A DNA stretch of 64,000 nucleotides. It comes from Hymenopus coronatus. Taxonomy: Eukaryota > Arthropoda > Insecta > Mantodea > Hymenopodidae. The notes beneath the pieces are model-generated. The model made no database searches. It worked only from the letters and a program-made list of their open reading frames with translations, and was not told the DNA's origin. Location: contig CM060895.1 of NCBI GenBank assembly GCA_030762935.1, forward strand, positions 28,882,501 through 28,946,500. The letters run 5' to 3'. Below, piece by piece: positions 32,868 to 45,900 of this stretch; position 1 is the stretch's first letter, and each line of letters starts with the position of its first letter. Made by a program: the position numbers and the translations under genes.

Positions 32868-33690
32868 TTAGTTCCTGAAAGGGGTCGGTTGATCTGTTTT
32901 TATGTCTTGTTGCCACAGGTGCTCTACCAAATGTACGTCCATTTGGTTTTTTCTGATTCTGCCCCTGGATAGGCAATGCCGGAGAGATTGCCAGCACAAC
33001 TCAATATTGTTGGTGTGGACATTCATTACTGGGTTCATGAAATGCAGGCAATGGTTCACTATTAGGTGTGCTGCAAAACCCCCAACCATTAACCCATTAT
33101 ATCCATCCCAGCAGTATGTGTAGATTGTACTGGCAAATTCCAGGTGTTCCTCAACTAATGCAAAAAGCATTACACTATCTCTTCTAATGTTGGGACATAT
33201 CGTAATGTGCACCTCATTGGTGGCCACGTCGATCATTCTGAGGATCCAGTTTCCTTCCGCAGTGCAGCTGCGATTATATTTCCTCCTTCCAATTTTGAAC
33301 TCGTCTATTTGAATAATGTGGCCTGTACTGCCTATTTTCCACTGTTTATGTATTTGTCATCTATTGAGGAGATGCACATTCCCAGCAGTAGCTAAACTAG
33401 TCAGTTATTATTGTGTGGCTAGCATTGCTGTCTCCACAAGAAATTTGTACAACAGTTAGCCTGTTTGATAATTTACTTGCAAAGCTGTATGTAAGAAGGA
33501 CCACTTGGGCAGGTGGTAATCTTGAATTCTTGAACCAAGTGCCTTTTGCCAGGGACTCTGAAAACTGTTCGGTATGCCCTCTCCTGTATGAAAATATCTG
33601 ATATGTTCTATCCTGTTTTGTCAGAGGATGTAAGATGAAACTGCACTCCTAAAACAGCATTCTAGTTCTTAGCAGGCTTTCATTATAGAG
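32868..33690 (-). pseudogene. Merlin (IS1595/ISXO2-like) transposase
   Basis: On the reverse strand this reads RSAVSSYIL (N-terminal zinc-ribbon region remnant), PKWSFLHTALQVNYQTG, then GSTGHIIQIDEFKIGRRKYNR (first catalytic Asp kept) and EGNWILRMIDVATNEVHI. The open frame 32868-33236 follows with RDSVMLFALVEEHL, STIYTYCWDGYNGL, VNHCLHFMNPVMNVHTNNIELCW and MDVHLVEHLW. In this family the second acid is in SDCW or SDxW; here it is TYCW, so Asp is Tyr. The final Glu (NNIELCW) is present. The C-terminal half is open, while the N-terminal part has stops. It is inactive. Confidence 0.88.
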
Positions 33691-34237
33691 GAACTGCATG
33701 CATTTCTCCTTGCTGTTGCACAAAAGCATGAGATCAATTGATCTTATGAATCTAGTATTGATGACAAGCACAACTTACACCTACTAACTTTATATACTGA
33801 CTGCCAGGGGCCAGATAAGATATTTCAGGTTTAACAGTAAAACTGCTTCCTTTCTAACAATGGTACATGTGGTGTGCGCATGTTCTATTTCAAACATCTG
33901 TAAAACAGATGCTTGGGGTGCTGATGTGGACAATGACAACAATTATATATACAAAGAGCTATTGTTTCCAACACAGAAATTACATGAAAACTTCGGCCTT
34001 GTGCACCATGCACTAGTTCTCCCATGTTGGACTCTGACAAAGTTCTTGTGGGACATCTTCTAAAGAATATCCATTTATTCTATTAATATCTGTTAACCGT
34101 TCTCTGAAATATATAAATCATGACATCATTTATGTAAATTAAGTCTCTTAAGATTTTTTAAGACTGCTCATCCAAACATTTGACGTTTAGTATTTTAGTC
34201 TGTATAATTAATTCCTTAATTCTATACATTATGGATA
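33691..34237. other. Unassigned stretch
   Basis: No motif is recognised apart from AT-rich sequence before the pogo-type element. Confidence 0.4.
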
Positions 34238-35157
34238 CCATATTTATCCGAATACCAGACAATGTTTTTTTTCTGAAATATTAATTTTGAAAACAGGGAG
34301 TCGTCTTGTATTCACGATATATGTTCTCCAAAAAGTATGTGGCAAATCCTGGGGGAAATGGTAAAGATTATCAGCAAGGTCTGATGTGTGCAGAAGATTC
34401 TATGTGTTTACTTTTGCGCTGAAAATATTGCTGTTAATGGGCCTATAAACATTCTTATTAGAAAAATATTTCTCTCCAAGACTAAAATAAAACTTAAGCA
34501 CTTCTTTTCACATTGGTTGCACATAATGTATTTGGAGCCAACCATCGAGTAGAAAGAGAAGAAGTTTAGCTGCACGTTTCCTTTCTCTCGCTGCTCATTT
34601 ACCATGTAGGTATTTTGATTTAACCCTCTGCAGTCCATAACTTGAATTTACGCGAAAATTCGAACTACCCAGAACTTTTTAACAATATATTGTATATGTT
34701 TGTTTGTTGTCTTAAAAGAAAATAGTATCCATCATCATTGTTACAGCTAAGCTGCTGCTGCCATCACTGTACAGCACAGACATATGGGTAGGTACATTTC
34801 TGTTCTCCTGTCTTTTATTCCACTCACAATGTGCAAATTTGAAAATTCAACACTGTGTTATATTTGGTATATTTTCTAAATAGAAAATTGTATTCATTAT
34901 TGTTACCTACAGCTACAGTGACGCTATTGTCATGTTCTCCCACCGCCTAGGTACAAGCTGGTACATTCCATCACTTCCGTATTCCCCGTTCCATCACTTT
35001 TGCTAAAAGCGTGTATTTTAGCGCGAATTCAAATAATTAACTAAGGTAAAACCTTTTACAGCATTTTATTATCTCTGATTGCACACATTCCATTTCATCA
35101 TTTCCATTTTACCCTTTCCCTCACTCCTCCCCATCATGTAAATTTCTGCACAAATTC

Positions 35158-35208
<51 letters not shown>

Positions 35209-35376
35209 AGCTTAAATGTATTTTAGTTCATTCAAAGTATACAGCAAAACTTTATATTTAATTTAAAAATAATGTCTTCTGTTTATATAGCTGCTATGTT
35301 AAATTCAAAAAAATTAAGTTCTGAAAAATGGGGGTCATCTTGCATTTGAGATCCTCTTGTATTAGGATAAATATGG
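34238..35376. mobile_element. Non-autonomous pogo/Tigger-type DNA transposon
   Basis: The 1139-base unit begins CCATATTTATCCGAATAC and ends with the reverse complement of CCATATTTATCCTAATAC, so the inverted repeat is 17 of 18 bases, flanked by TA on both sides. Subterminal stretches gggagtcgtcttgtattca (left) and ggggtcatcttgcatttga (right) resemble each other. This design (ending ATATTTA..C, subterminal GTCNTCTT) is known from pogo/Tigger-type MITEs of arthropods. No transposase was recognised inside. An (AT)n run of about 38 bases lies at 35163-35200. Confidence 0.78.
35163..35200. repeat. (AT)n microsatellite
   Basis: A pure AT dinucleotide run within the pogo-type element. Confidence 0.95.
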
Positions 35377-35899
35377 TAATTCATTTCACTCTTGTCTTTT
35401 AATCATGTCTCTTATTTCATTAGTTATTAATTGCATTAATACAATATGTAATTCCTTTTTATTGGCATTCATTCAACTTTCACTTTCCTTAACACATGTT
35501 TTAATAATTATAACAGTTTTACACAATTATTGTAATGTATGCACCAATCACACTTATATTTTCCTTTTAACACTAATCATCTTCACTAACTCAGCCTCTT
35601 CAAATTCTTCTCCACCTGGCGTCTACTATTCTGCCTCCTAATGCCGTAATCCTCCATTTCCTGCTTCCCTCTGTCACTTTACTCTACACTGATACCTTCT
35701 TCTACTCCTCCCTCTGCAACCCTTCATCTTCCACTGTCCTCTAGTCTCTGGTTATAATCTGAATGCATTCTTAAGCTCCCCTGTTAATATTTTCCTCTTC
35801 CATTCATTCCATAATTATCTTCCTAATAAGGTACTGTAATAGCTGCATATTTTTTATATTTTAATTTTCAATTTCATCTTCTACTCATTCTTCTATCCT
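35377..35899. other. Unassigned stretch
   Basis: Pyrimidine-rich (many ctcctc and ttcttc groups), non-coding, with no recognised element. Confidence 0.4.
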
Positions 35900-36095
35900 T
35901 CTTTGTTGTATCTGATGATACATGGAATGAAGATGGAGCACTGGTGGAATGCAATTTCGGGGAAATTGGAAAACCCAGAGAAAACCTGTCCCTGTGCTGC
36001 TTTGTGCAACACAAATCCCAAATATAGTCGCCTGGGATTGAACCTGGGTCACATTGGTGAGAGGCAAATGATTTAGCCACATGGTCATTAGTAAT
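35900..36095 (-). mobile_element. tRNA-derived SINE, reverse strand
   Basis: On the reverse strand a tRNA-like head has box A-type tggctaaatcattt (36066-36079) and box B-type aggttcaatccc (36033-36044). A body follows with caggttttctctgggttttccaa and ccccgaaattgcattccac, motifs common in insect SINEs. Borders are approximate. It is not a functional tRNA: no acceptor stem pairing was seen. Confidence 0.7.
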
Positions 36096-37198
36096 CAATA
36101 TGGAATGCAGACTCAAATCAATTTCACTTTCCTAGAAATATGTAAAATATTTTGAATTGGATACAGAATACAGAATATGTACTCTAGGTAAGAGGTTCTG
36201 TTGCATTTAGCTGCTTATTACTTAAGTTTTAATTTCAAATCACAACATGGTCATGGAATCAGAGAGTAGTTGTGATCACAATGACTGTTGTCACTAGTGT
36301 TGTAGCAAATCAACGAAAAATGGATGTAAGCGTGTACACTTTATTGGTTTTATGGAACCAGAGTTTGTTACTCCTTATTATGCAGCTCTGCCCCATAGAT
36401 AACAATCGTCTTCATTGCAATTTTTTATGACTTTGTTTATTAAACATACTGTTTACATTAAGTTTACACTAGGCAGAACTTGTCATTTTTGGTTAACCAT
36501 CAACCCAACCCCTTTCATTAAAACGGATAATCATAATTCTACTTCCTCAAAATAGGGAATTATTTTATAAACCTAGAAATAGTTTGAATATTAATGTCTG
36601 TTAAGAAATTATTTGAATTGTACTCAACAAGTTCTATTATGCCAGTGTTATGGGGAAGTGAAAAAAAAAAAATTAAAAATCTTGGCACAAAGTGTTTTGT
36701 CAATACCCTTTAAATTAACAGAAAAGTTTAGATGCAAAATGTTTCTTTCATTTTTAACAAGAAACAAACTGGGGCTAAGAATAACATAATTTAAGCACTA
36801 GGATAACAGCAGTAACACCAACAATAATAATAAAAATAATTATAATGTAACAGTGAGAAAGTGAGGAATTTGTATGATGTTTGTTCAGAGAAAGACAGAG
36901 ATGCTCTAACAATTCCAGTTTGCACAGATAATGAATGAAATGGATGAAATAATAACCCAATTGAGTTAGAGGTCCACAGAACTTGTTTGTCTTTTTAGGA
37001 CAAGGGATAAAGCCAAATAAAGAACATTTTATTTAGGAAACTTACTCTTACCAAGACTTGAATACAGATGCTCCAGATTAAAGACACACACACATTGCAG
37101 AAGTGGGTGTCCACGATGACTAAGACTTACTCCAGAACATATGATTCCTGTCCTATTTACATATTTCCATTTTAACAGAGTTTTTGTTATTCTTGCAG
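36096..37198. other. End of FASN intron 4: no recognised element
   Basis: AT-rich sequence with an A11 run at about 36661-36671 and a (AATAAT)-like stretch near 36820-36840. The pyrimidine tract and cag precede the exon at 37199. Confidence 0.5.
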
Positions 37199-37333
37199 CT
37201 TGAAAGCCGTCCAGTTGATACTGAATATGTACGACTGTGCCATGATATACAGAAAATAGACATTCCTGGACATGTTTATCGAGGCTACACTCTCTTAGCT
37301 CAAGGTCAAAAAGAAAAGCTCAGCAGTGTGCAG
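37199..37333 (+). CDS. FASN: Fatty acid synthase exon: KS-MAT linker
   Basis: This short exon (135 nt, phase 0 at both ends) encodes the linker between KS and malonyl/acetyl transferase. The recognisable family block is DIPGHVYRGYTLL, preceded by LESRPVDTEYVRLCHDIQ. The acceptor is cttgcag and the donor GTAAAA. It lies between two introns of about 10 kb filled with mobile elements. The sequence has no catalytic role; in known animal FAS structures this region forms the structural linker that packs the MAT domain against KS. Confidence 0.9.
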
Positions 37334-38114
37334 GTAAAATAGTCTAAAATACATGTGAGTAATTCAATTTTTTTAACATATAAAAAAAGAAGTAAATTTG
37401 AGCAAATAATGCAGCTAATAGTGTGTTAAGATACAAACAATAAGTGCAATTTTACAGATACAAGGAAAAATTAGAAAACCAGAGGGATACTATAGACACT
37501 ATTAATGACTAAGTTTTGTACAGATCCTGCTTTTGCACAATTATCCTTAGTTAAATGAATCAATTATTTCAGTATATTAACTATTAATATTCATTTATTA
37601 TTGTTGATTTATTTCCCAAGGAAGAGCTATGTAGAAACAAGCTAAAAACCTTTGTTTATTATGCTAATAATAGAAATAGAATTTTATCACTCTAAGAAGT
37701 ACAATGAATTCATGATTTCATCAAAAAGAAAATAATGCATATTTTAACTAGCTGATTACACTTTTATATACGTTGTAAAAAGTAAATACAATTGATGCTA
37801 AGTACAATCTTGGCCTTGAAAATAGTTATCAAGGCTCCTGTTGAGGCAAAGTACATCCCTCAGGTGAATAGGAACCATGAAAGAAACAATAGTTCAATGC
37901 TATAAAATACACTAATTTATAGATAAGCAACTTCATGAGTTATTTACCAAAGTAATCAAAATTCAAATTCAAAATAAACAAGTGGTGTATACCCTTGTTA
38001 TATCAAATAATCAAAATAATTTATTAAAAAATTCATCACTGAAATAAAACATGTTTTTTAAAAGTATATATATTCTTCTTATATGCTTTGCTCTGTGGGA
38101 CTTGATAGCCTCAG
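37334..38114. other. Start of FASN intron 5: no recognised element
   Basis: AT-rich, non-coding; the LINE copy B begins at about 38115. Confidence 0.5.
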
Positions 38115-39170
38115 GGAGTAAATGGAGAATTCGTGCCTACTCGTACCTGTTTGTTACCTTTGATCAGGTAGATCTCCCACAAAGGATAATGGAAGGGTAT
38201 GAATCCATAGAGATAAGAACGTATATACTGAACCCGCTCACATGTTATAAATGTCAGTGCTTTGGCCATACCAGTGAATTCTGCAACGGCGAGTCTACCT
38301 ATGTGAACTGTGGCAAAATCTAGCTTGACGGTGAATGCACGTCAGCTCCAATGGGTGTTAACTGTAACGGTGAACATCCATCAAGTTCCCGTAATTGTCC
38401 CGCTTTGCAGAGGAAAAGACGGTACAGGAGATTCAGGTTAAAGAGAAGGTGTCCTTCTTGGAAGCCCGGAAACTCTTGTGAATTCCCCAATTCTCTGTCC
38501 CGAAGTATGGTATCTACAGCTCAGTTGCAGCTAAATCGGTACAAGGTCGGGAAATCGCAACTCAAACCTGTGATATAAACGGGGTTACGATTGCAGAAAA
38601 GATTCTCACAGCCAGCTCACTTCCTAGGTCTTCGACTTCAACATCTAAGTCAGTAGTGACATCTCCTACATCTGAAAATGTAAAAAGCGCTAAAAATAAA
38701 TCGCCGCCAAAGCAATTGACCTCGACCAACAAGTCTGGCAAGCTAACTATATATAAAGAACCAGAAAGAAAGTTAAAGAACACCTATGGGAGAACTGAGT
38801 TCCTCAAGCAAAGCGTAAAGTCTTTTCCCAAAGCAACAAAGTGAAACACGAGTCCACGGAGGTCCTCTTCTAAGGATTCGTCTGGGAAGTACTCAGGCTG
38901 GCGACTATCATCTTCGCCGGTCTCTATTTCCAATCGGTTCGAGGTATTCAAACCGAAATTTTCAATTGGAAAGGGGTCTTCTCAAGTGGAAGAAACGGAA
39001 GAAGGTGATACTGCCCTCACTGCCAGAAGGACAGTGAGAAAGAGGCAGGACCATCCTTCTGTAGAAGGGGTTAGCCCGACACCTAAATAAAATAAATTGA
39101 ACCGACCACCGCAGCCTTCAAAATAGAAATAACCAAGTGTAGAACTTATCCCATCATAAAGAGCATGACA
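38115..39170 (+). pseudogene. LINE copy B: ORF1 (gag with CCHC knuckles), 5'-truncated
   Basis: Copy B lacks the 5' UTR present in copies A and C and starts inside ORF1 (NGEFVPT-type stretch). It carries FVTFDQVDLPQRIMEGYES, CYKCQCFGHTSEFC, YVNC and CNGEHPSSSRNCP, i.e. the triple zinc-knuckle gag. Then come the Ser/Lys-rich tail (SENVKSAKNKSPPKQL) and the conserved VEGVSPTP-like end. Several frameshifts are present. The gene and the FASN host are on the same strand. Confidence 0.85.
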
Positions 39171-42100
39171 TATGCAGAATAAGAATACATCAACCTGTAC
39201 TTGAACTGTTGCTTAACCAGAATGATGTTTTGGTCGTATGTTTGCAAGAGATTAAGCTCTGTCCACAAGACAGATTCAAAGTCAAACGGTACATCCCTGT
39301 AAGATGTGATTTATCACCGGAAGGTGTACCTGCACCCAGAGGCACTATGATGCTTATCAGAGATGATATATTTGCTGAACCAGTATCATTACAGTCTGAC
39401 ATCCAGTCAGTGGCTGTAGGGATTAAATTATCATCTACCAGATTCACCATTTGTAATATATATCTTCCTCCGCGTGACGTCCTCGCTCACTGACTTAGAG
39501 GACATAGTTTCTCAATTACCAACACCTTTTCTTTTGGTAGGCGATGTGAATGCCCACCATCCACTTTGGCGCTCACCTCGGGCTTGAGCGAGAGGTAAGT
39601 TAATTGCGGATTTCAGGAATAATTATAACCTAATTCTGGTTAACACCGGAGACCTACATTTCTTTCTGATGCTTTCAACTGTTTTTCACCAGTTTGTTCA
39701 CCACCATTAGCATCTTCCTTACAGTGGTATATCATCTCTGATTTACATTCTAGTGACCATATTCCATGTCTTATTAGTACCCTGCCACAAGATACGGTTC
39801 CACACGTTTACCTAGATGGCGCATACATCAAGCCAACTGGAAGCTTTACTCCCGGTTGGCTGCCTTTTATTACAACGAGTACGACTCTGTGAATGTCTTA
39901 GTGGGGCACCACACGAAAAATATTCTTGATGCTGCCGAGCAGTCTATTCCACGGAAAACGACCAAAACCTGTCGTCTAATTCCGATACTTTGGTGGACGG
40001 ATGCATGCCAGAATGCCATTCGTGCTCGCAGGTGTGCTCAGGATTTTCCTACGTCGCCCAACACTGGATAACCAGATTGAATATAAAAAGATGCGTGCCA
40101 AATCTAGGCAGGTTGTCAAGGATATCAAAAAGTCATCATGGAGCAAGTTTGTAGAGTCATCCAATCGACATACACCTTCCTCTATCGTATGGGATAAGTT
40201 AAGGCGCGTGGACGGAAAACGACTCATACGTCAATCGCCGGTCTTAAAACAGCTGTAGGAGATGTTGATAAGTTTGACGTGGTAAACTCTTTTGGCAGTG
40301 CTTTCGCTCAAGTGTTTAGCTCAGAATTATTCGCCTGATTTTTTCACGTTAAGGCTCAGGTGGAATCGCAAGGTTTCAACTTTCGTTCTAAAAATCTTGA
40401 AGATTACAATGGACTCTTCACCATGAGGGAGTTAGACCGTCCACTATCATCTCCCCGAAACCCTGCACCAGGTCCTAATGGAATACACGTCCAAATGTTA
40501 CAACATCTCTCTCCTGAAGGTAAGGCCTTCGTGCTCGAGGTCTATAGTCATGTTTGGGCCACCATCGTACCTATTTTGAAAGCTGGAAAGGACCGTTTTC
40601 TTCCATCCAGCTACCGTCCAATTTCCCTCACCAGTTGGGTTTGCAAGATGATGGAACGCATGATCAATGGACGTTTGATATGGTGGCTCGAAACTCACAA
40701 CCTACTGACCAACACCCAGTGCGGTTTTCGACGACGTCGTTGAGCAGCTGACCACCTTGTCTCGATTTCGACGCAGATAATGAATGGATTCTTGAAGAAT
40801 TGTCAAACCGTTGGGATGTTCTTTGACCTCGGAAGGGCTTATGATAAGTTTTGGCGGGCAGGAACAATACGTTCCCTCTACAACTGGAACAAACGTGGAC
40901 GTGGACGCCTTATTCATTCAGGAGTTTATGAGGGACCGCGGTTTCCGAGTAAGGGTCAGCTCGGTTTTAACAAATATTTTTGTTCAAGAGAACGGAGTGC
41001 CACAGGGATCCGTACTAAGCGTCACGCTGTTTGCTATAGCAATTATTTCTATCTCTAATTGTATTCTCCCAGGAGTATCGTCCTGCTTATTCGTAGACGA
41101 CTTTGCCATCTATTATACTTCTCAGCGCACAACTTTTTTGGAATGCCGTCTGCAGCGGTGTTTAGACAACCTTTCAGATTGGAACTCTGAAAACGGCTTT
41201 CGCTTTCTCTGCTGAGAAGTCACTCTGCGTGAACTTCCGGCGCCGCAGGAGGCGATTACCACCTTCGCTGCAGTTTGGCACAGTTTTACTACTTTTGCGG
41301 ATGAGACGAGATTCCTTGGGTTGATATTCGATAGAAAACTTTGTATGTACATATAGCACAGCTGAAAGCCCGCTGTAACCGTTCTCTGAATATTCTACGG
41401 ATGCTAAGTGGCAAATTTTGGGGAGCGGATCGGACAGTCTTGCTGCGACTTTATTGCGTACTGATCCGACCCAAGTTAGATTACGGATGCATAGTTTATT
41501 CTTCGGCTAGACCATTTGTGCTTAGAAGATTAGACACTGTCCATAATCAGGGTATTCGTGTGGCTTTTCCAACCAGTCTAGTAGCCAGCGTTTATGCTGA
41601 ATCGGCAGAACCCCCTATGCAATGTAGGCGCGATATCCTGTTAACAAATTATGGCTGTGGGCTAAAGTGCATGCCTTTGCATCCTACGTTTATTCATTTT
41701 TTTAACACCGAGCTGAACGAACGTTATAGAAATATCTCAATTAGTCCACGGCCCCAGGTGTTCGCTTCCGAATGCTTCTTCATTAGCACGATATCGTAAT
41801 GCCTAGAACGTTTCCCAAGGGGGAAAGGGTGCACCCACCTTGGTTATTTACAGCATCCCACGTAAACCTCGGGAAGACGGCATACCGAAAGTCTACAATG
41901 TCTTTTTCTAGTATCCGTATATGTTTTTTTTTTAGAATTTTTGTCAAACTACAATGACCGAACTTGTATATATACTGATGGAAGTAAGTGCACCGTTGGT
42001 GTTGGTTGTGCCATTGTTTATAATACCGAACAATATAATTCGGTTTTCATAGTGGCACATCTATTTATAATAGTTATAGTGCGGAGCTATACCAATATAT

Positions 42101-42700
42101 CGAGCCATTCTGCACGTTGGCCTTCGTAATTTAAATGACTGCCTTATATTGAGTGATTCCCTGAGTGCACTTCAGAGCCTTGGTGATCTCTACAACTATC
42201 ATCCTATCCTGCAGCGAATCCAGGATGCCCTCCACGCTTTGTATACTTCCGGGGGATAATTTGGAGTGTGCATGGATTCCTAGTCACATTGGCTTGCCGG
42301 GGAATGAACTAGGATATTTTGCAATAAAGACGGCAACCACCGAGCCCAGTACAAAAATGTCTTGTATAACATCGGCGATACTTTCGTGCTGGCATGAAGA
42401 GCGGTCAGCTCTCCGGGGAAACAAGCTTAGATTAGTGAAGGACCTTCCAACAAACTGGGTAACCTCCTCTCGTCAATCTCGACAGGAGGAAATAATTTTG
42501 GCTCGTTTGCGTATTGGCCACTGCAAGTTTACACATAGTTTCCTTTTTAAGAGTGAATCTGCTCCATGTGTCCACTTTGTGGAGAAGATTTGTCTTTCCG
42601 TCATGTGTTGCTAGATTGTGGTAATCTAGCACATATTCGGGAATCACTGCAACTGCCGGTCAGTCTTTCAGAAGTCCTGGCGGACGATAGTCGAGCGGTA
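39171..42700 (+). pseudogene. LINE copy B ORF2: endonuclease, RT, RNase H, CCHC
   Basis: This is the most complete ORF2 of the family here. Endonuclease: LVVCLQEIKLCPQDRF, GTMMLIRDDIF, ICNIYLPP. RT: APGPNGIHVQMLQHL (40465-40500), SYRPISLTSWVCKMMERMINGR, NTQCGFRRRR, VGMFFDLGRAYDKFW, ENGVPQGSVLSVTLF and CLFVDDFAIYY (catalytic FVDD intact, near 41090). C-terminal RT motifs such as RLYCVLIRPKLDYGC follow. RNase H: CIYTDGSKCTVGVGCAIVY (41955 on) and CAWIPSHIGLPGNELGYFA. The end is CPLCGEDLSFRHVLLDC. About ten frame breaks separate these blocks, so it is dead, but each active-site motif is still readable. Confidence 0.9.
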
Positions 42701-42976
42701 GTTAAGATTTTTAAATTTTTATCGTTAAATTTTGTTTTTGTATTAGTTTTGATTTTCTTTTTTCCTTCTTTTTCTTTTTCTTAAGTCACGAATTTGTGGC
42801 TTTTTCTATGATTAATTTTATACATTACTTTTTAGATTAATCTTTCGTTCTTATTTATGATATTCATATTGAGCTTTATCTCTGTATTTTGCCATGATTT
42901 GTTTGATAACGGCGCTGATGACCTGATAGTTGAGTGCCCATAAACACTAACCATCATCATCATTATCATCATTTTG
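42701..42976 (+). mobile_element. LINE copy B 3' UTR with ATC-rich tail
   Basis: T-rich 3' UTR ending gcgctgatgacctgatagttgagtgcccataaacac and then catcatcatcattatcatcat. Copy C ends the same way (57505-57575). A gctgatgac ... (ATC)n tail is a common 3' end of arthropod I-type LINEs. Confidence 0.85.
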
Positions 42977-45900
42977 TCTCAGCTCCCGGCTTATTTTCTT
43001 CTGCTGGGTGTTTTCAATGCCCACGTCCCTTTTGGGTTCCCTTAGGGTATGTGCACGAGGGACTGTTCTTGCTGACCGTTTCATCAATATGCTGTTTTGA
43101 ACACCGGTGAACCTACTTTCATTTCTGATTCTTCTGCCACGCTTTCCCACCTGGACCTTTCTGTAAGTTATGCACAGTTTGCTCACCGCTTCCTGAAGCG
43201 AAGTATCTGGCACTCATTCCAGTGATCATTCCTCTTGTGTCCTCGCCACGCCTTACTTTCTCACCACATTCCCTTCAGGCTTGCAGGTACTTGCAGCTAA
43301 GTCGGCTGGGCTCTGTTTTCAGCGACTGTTAGTTCGATTCCGCTGACCATATGGTCGAGCAGTTTAATTTTGTTATGATCTCCTCTTCCGAGCAATCAAT
43401 ACCCCGGTCGCCTTCCTATTCTAGACGAAAACCGGTCCCTTGGTGGATTGCCGAGTGCCGCGATGCTTTTCGCGCTCGCAGGAGGGCTTCGAGTATTTCG
43501 CCATCCGTTGTGTGGGAGAAGCTCCGCCGTGTTGCCGTAAGCAACTTCGTTCTTCAATTCGGGGGCTTCTCAAGGAAACTGAAACCGTCGTTGATCCGAT
43601 CGCTGTTGTAGAAACCCTGTGCCCAGTTCCACCAAATACCACCCGGCGTTTCATGTCCTTAAGAATGAGGTGGAGTCTCAGTGGCTCTCTTTCCGGCCCT
43701 CGGATACCGAGTGCTATAATTCTTATTTTAGCATGTGGTAGCTGGACGCCTCTTTAGAATCTTCTCGGCACCCCGCTCCAGAACCTGACGGTATCCATAT
43801 CGTAATGCTGTTGCACCTCTCTTCTGATGGTAAACTTTATCTCCTGAGTCTCTATAATTGCATTTGACACGAGGGTGTGTTTCCTACGGCTTAGCGCGAA
43901 GCCACCGCGTCTCCCATTTTAAAACCGGGATAGAACCGTAGACTTCCCTCCAGTTACCGTCCTATCTCCCTCAAGATTGCGGTATGTAAGATGATGGAGC
44001 GCATAATCAATGGACGGTTACGATGGTGGCTCGAGTCTGAGAAACTTCTGTGCAGCATCCAGTGCGGGTTTCGCCAGTATCGCTCCTCGACTGACTACCT
44101 TGTCTCCCTCTCGACTCACATCCTGAATGGATTTCTACAAAAGTGTCAAACTGTGGCCATATTTTTCAATCTCGATAAAGCTTGTGAGGGCTGTCTTATT
44201 GCGTACCTTGCATAAATGGGGCTGCCGTGGCCGCCTTCTAGTGTTCCTCCGGGAGTTCATGAAGAACCAGGTGTTTCGTGTGCGTGTGGGCTCTGATTGC
44301 TCCCGTGTTTTTAATCAGGAGAACTGAGTACCTCAAGGGTATTTCCTCCTCCTTATTTATGGACGACTTTGCAATTTATTGTAGTTCTCGGCGCACGTGC
44401 CTTTAGGAGCGTCGCTTGCAGGCCTGTCTCGATCATCTACACGCTTGGAGTGTTGAAAATGGTTTCCATTTTTCTGCCGAGAAGTCAGTTTGTGTCAACT
44501 TCTGGTGTCGGAATCTGTGCGAACTGCTTCTCTACACCTCGGTCCGGAACCGCTGCCGTTCACCGAAACGATGAAGTTCCTTGGCTTAGTGTTTGATAGG
44601 AAGCTTAGCTGGTCGTCCCATATCTCTTCTCTGAAAGCCAGATGTGATCGGTCACTGAATGTTTTATGTGGTACATCCTGGGGGAACAGGTCTCGCCGTG
44701 CTATTACAGCTTTACCGTTCGCTTGTCCGCTCTAAACTTGATATAAACTTCGGTTTTACATCGTTTAAACCCAGTTCACCATCGAGGGATTCCTCTGACG
44801 CTGCGTGCCTTTCCGACTAGCCCAGTTATTAGCTTGTCTACAGAGCCTGCTGAAAGCCGCTGGGCCATAGGCGTGTCGTGCTTCTGTGCAGCTATGCTAT
44901 CCGTCTCTCTGCCTTGCCAGATCACCCGTCTTTCAAAACATTTCTTTGACGAGTCTCTTGCCCGTCAATAAGCTGTAAACGCGCTGGCCTTGCTTCCCAC
45001 GGGGGTTCATTTTCGTCTGCATCTTCCTCTTGGATGTTCACCTACCGCCTCTGTTGCCACTGGGGAAATGTTTCCACACCCTGTTCCATCCGAAATCAGT
45101 GACTCCGCCCTCGGCATTCCACTTCACATTTTCAGAGTTGCAGGCCGAGTTTCCCAACCATTGTTTTATTATACGGATGGTTCCAAGAATGACTGTGGTA
45201 TGGGATGTGTTTTTGTTGTTAATTCGCGGAGCTATGCATTTCATCTTTTGAAACAGTATTCGATTTTTATCGCTGAACTTTTTAGTATACCTGTATCAAG
45301 CTTTTATTTTTATCCGGTGACAGGGCTTCAGTCAGTTTATCTGTAGCGATTCCCTCGGGGCCCTACAGGGCCTTTGTGAGCTGTATCCATACCATCCTTT
45401 GATACAGTATATTCAGGATTGCCTGCATTCCCTCGTTCACGCTGGGGTTAACGGGTCATTTGTTTGGGTTCCTAGTCACATGGGTGTAAGCAGTAATGCT
45501 CAAGCGGATACTGCTGCCAAATGTGCCATTTTATTGCCTACTGTTTTTAGCTCCATTGTTCCTCCAGGTGATGTTCTTGTTCACCTGCGCCAGGCCATTC
45601 TTTCACACTGGTTCGCGGAATGGTCCGGGTTGCGTGACAACAAACTCAGAGAAGTCAAGCCCCTTTCTGTCCCCATGGCCACTTCCTCGCGTGCATGTCA
45701 CTGCGATGAAGTGATTTTAGTGCGACTTTGATACGGCATTGCCTTTTTAGGCATTGGCATCTTTTACAGGGGGAACTCACTCCTCAATATGCTCCCTGTA
45801 ATGAACCTTTGACGGTGCATCATCTTTTATTGGACTGCTGCCTTTTTAATGTGCTGCATGCATCCCTGTTTCTGCCCACTGATCTCCCCACCCTAGTGCT

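Noticed and set aside
36033..36095. A tRNA gene on the reverse strand
   Set aside because: Same reason: SINE head with a characteristic SINE body after it.
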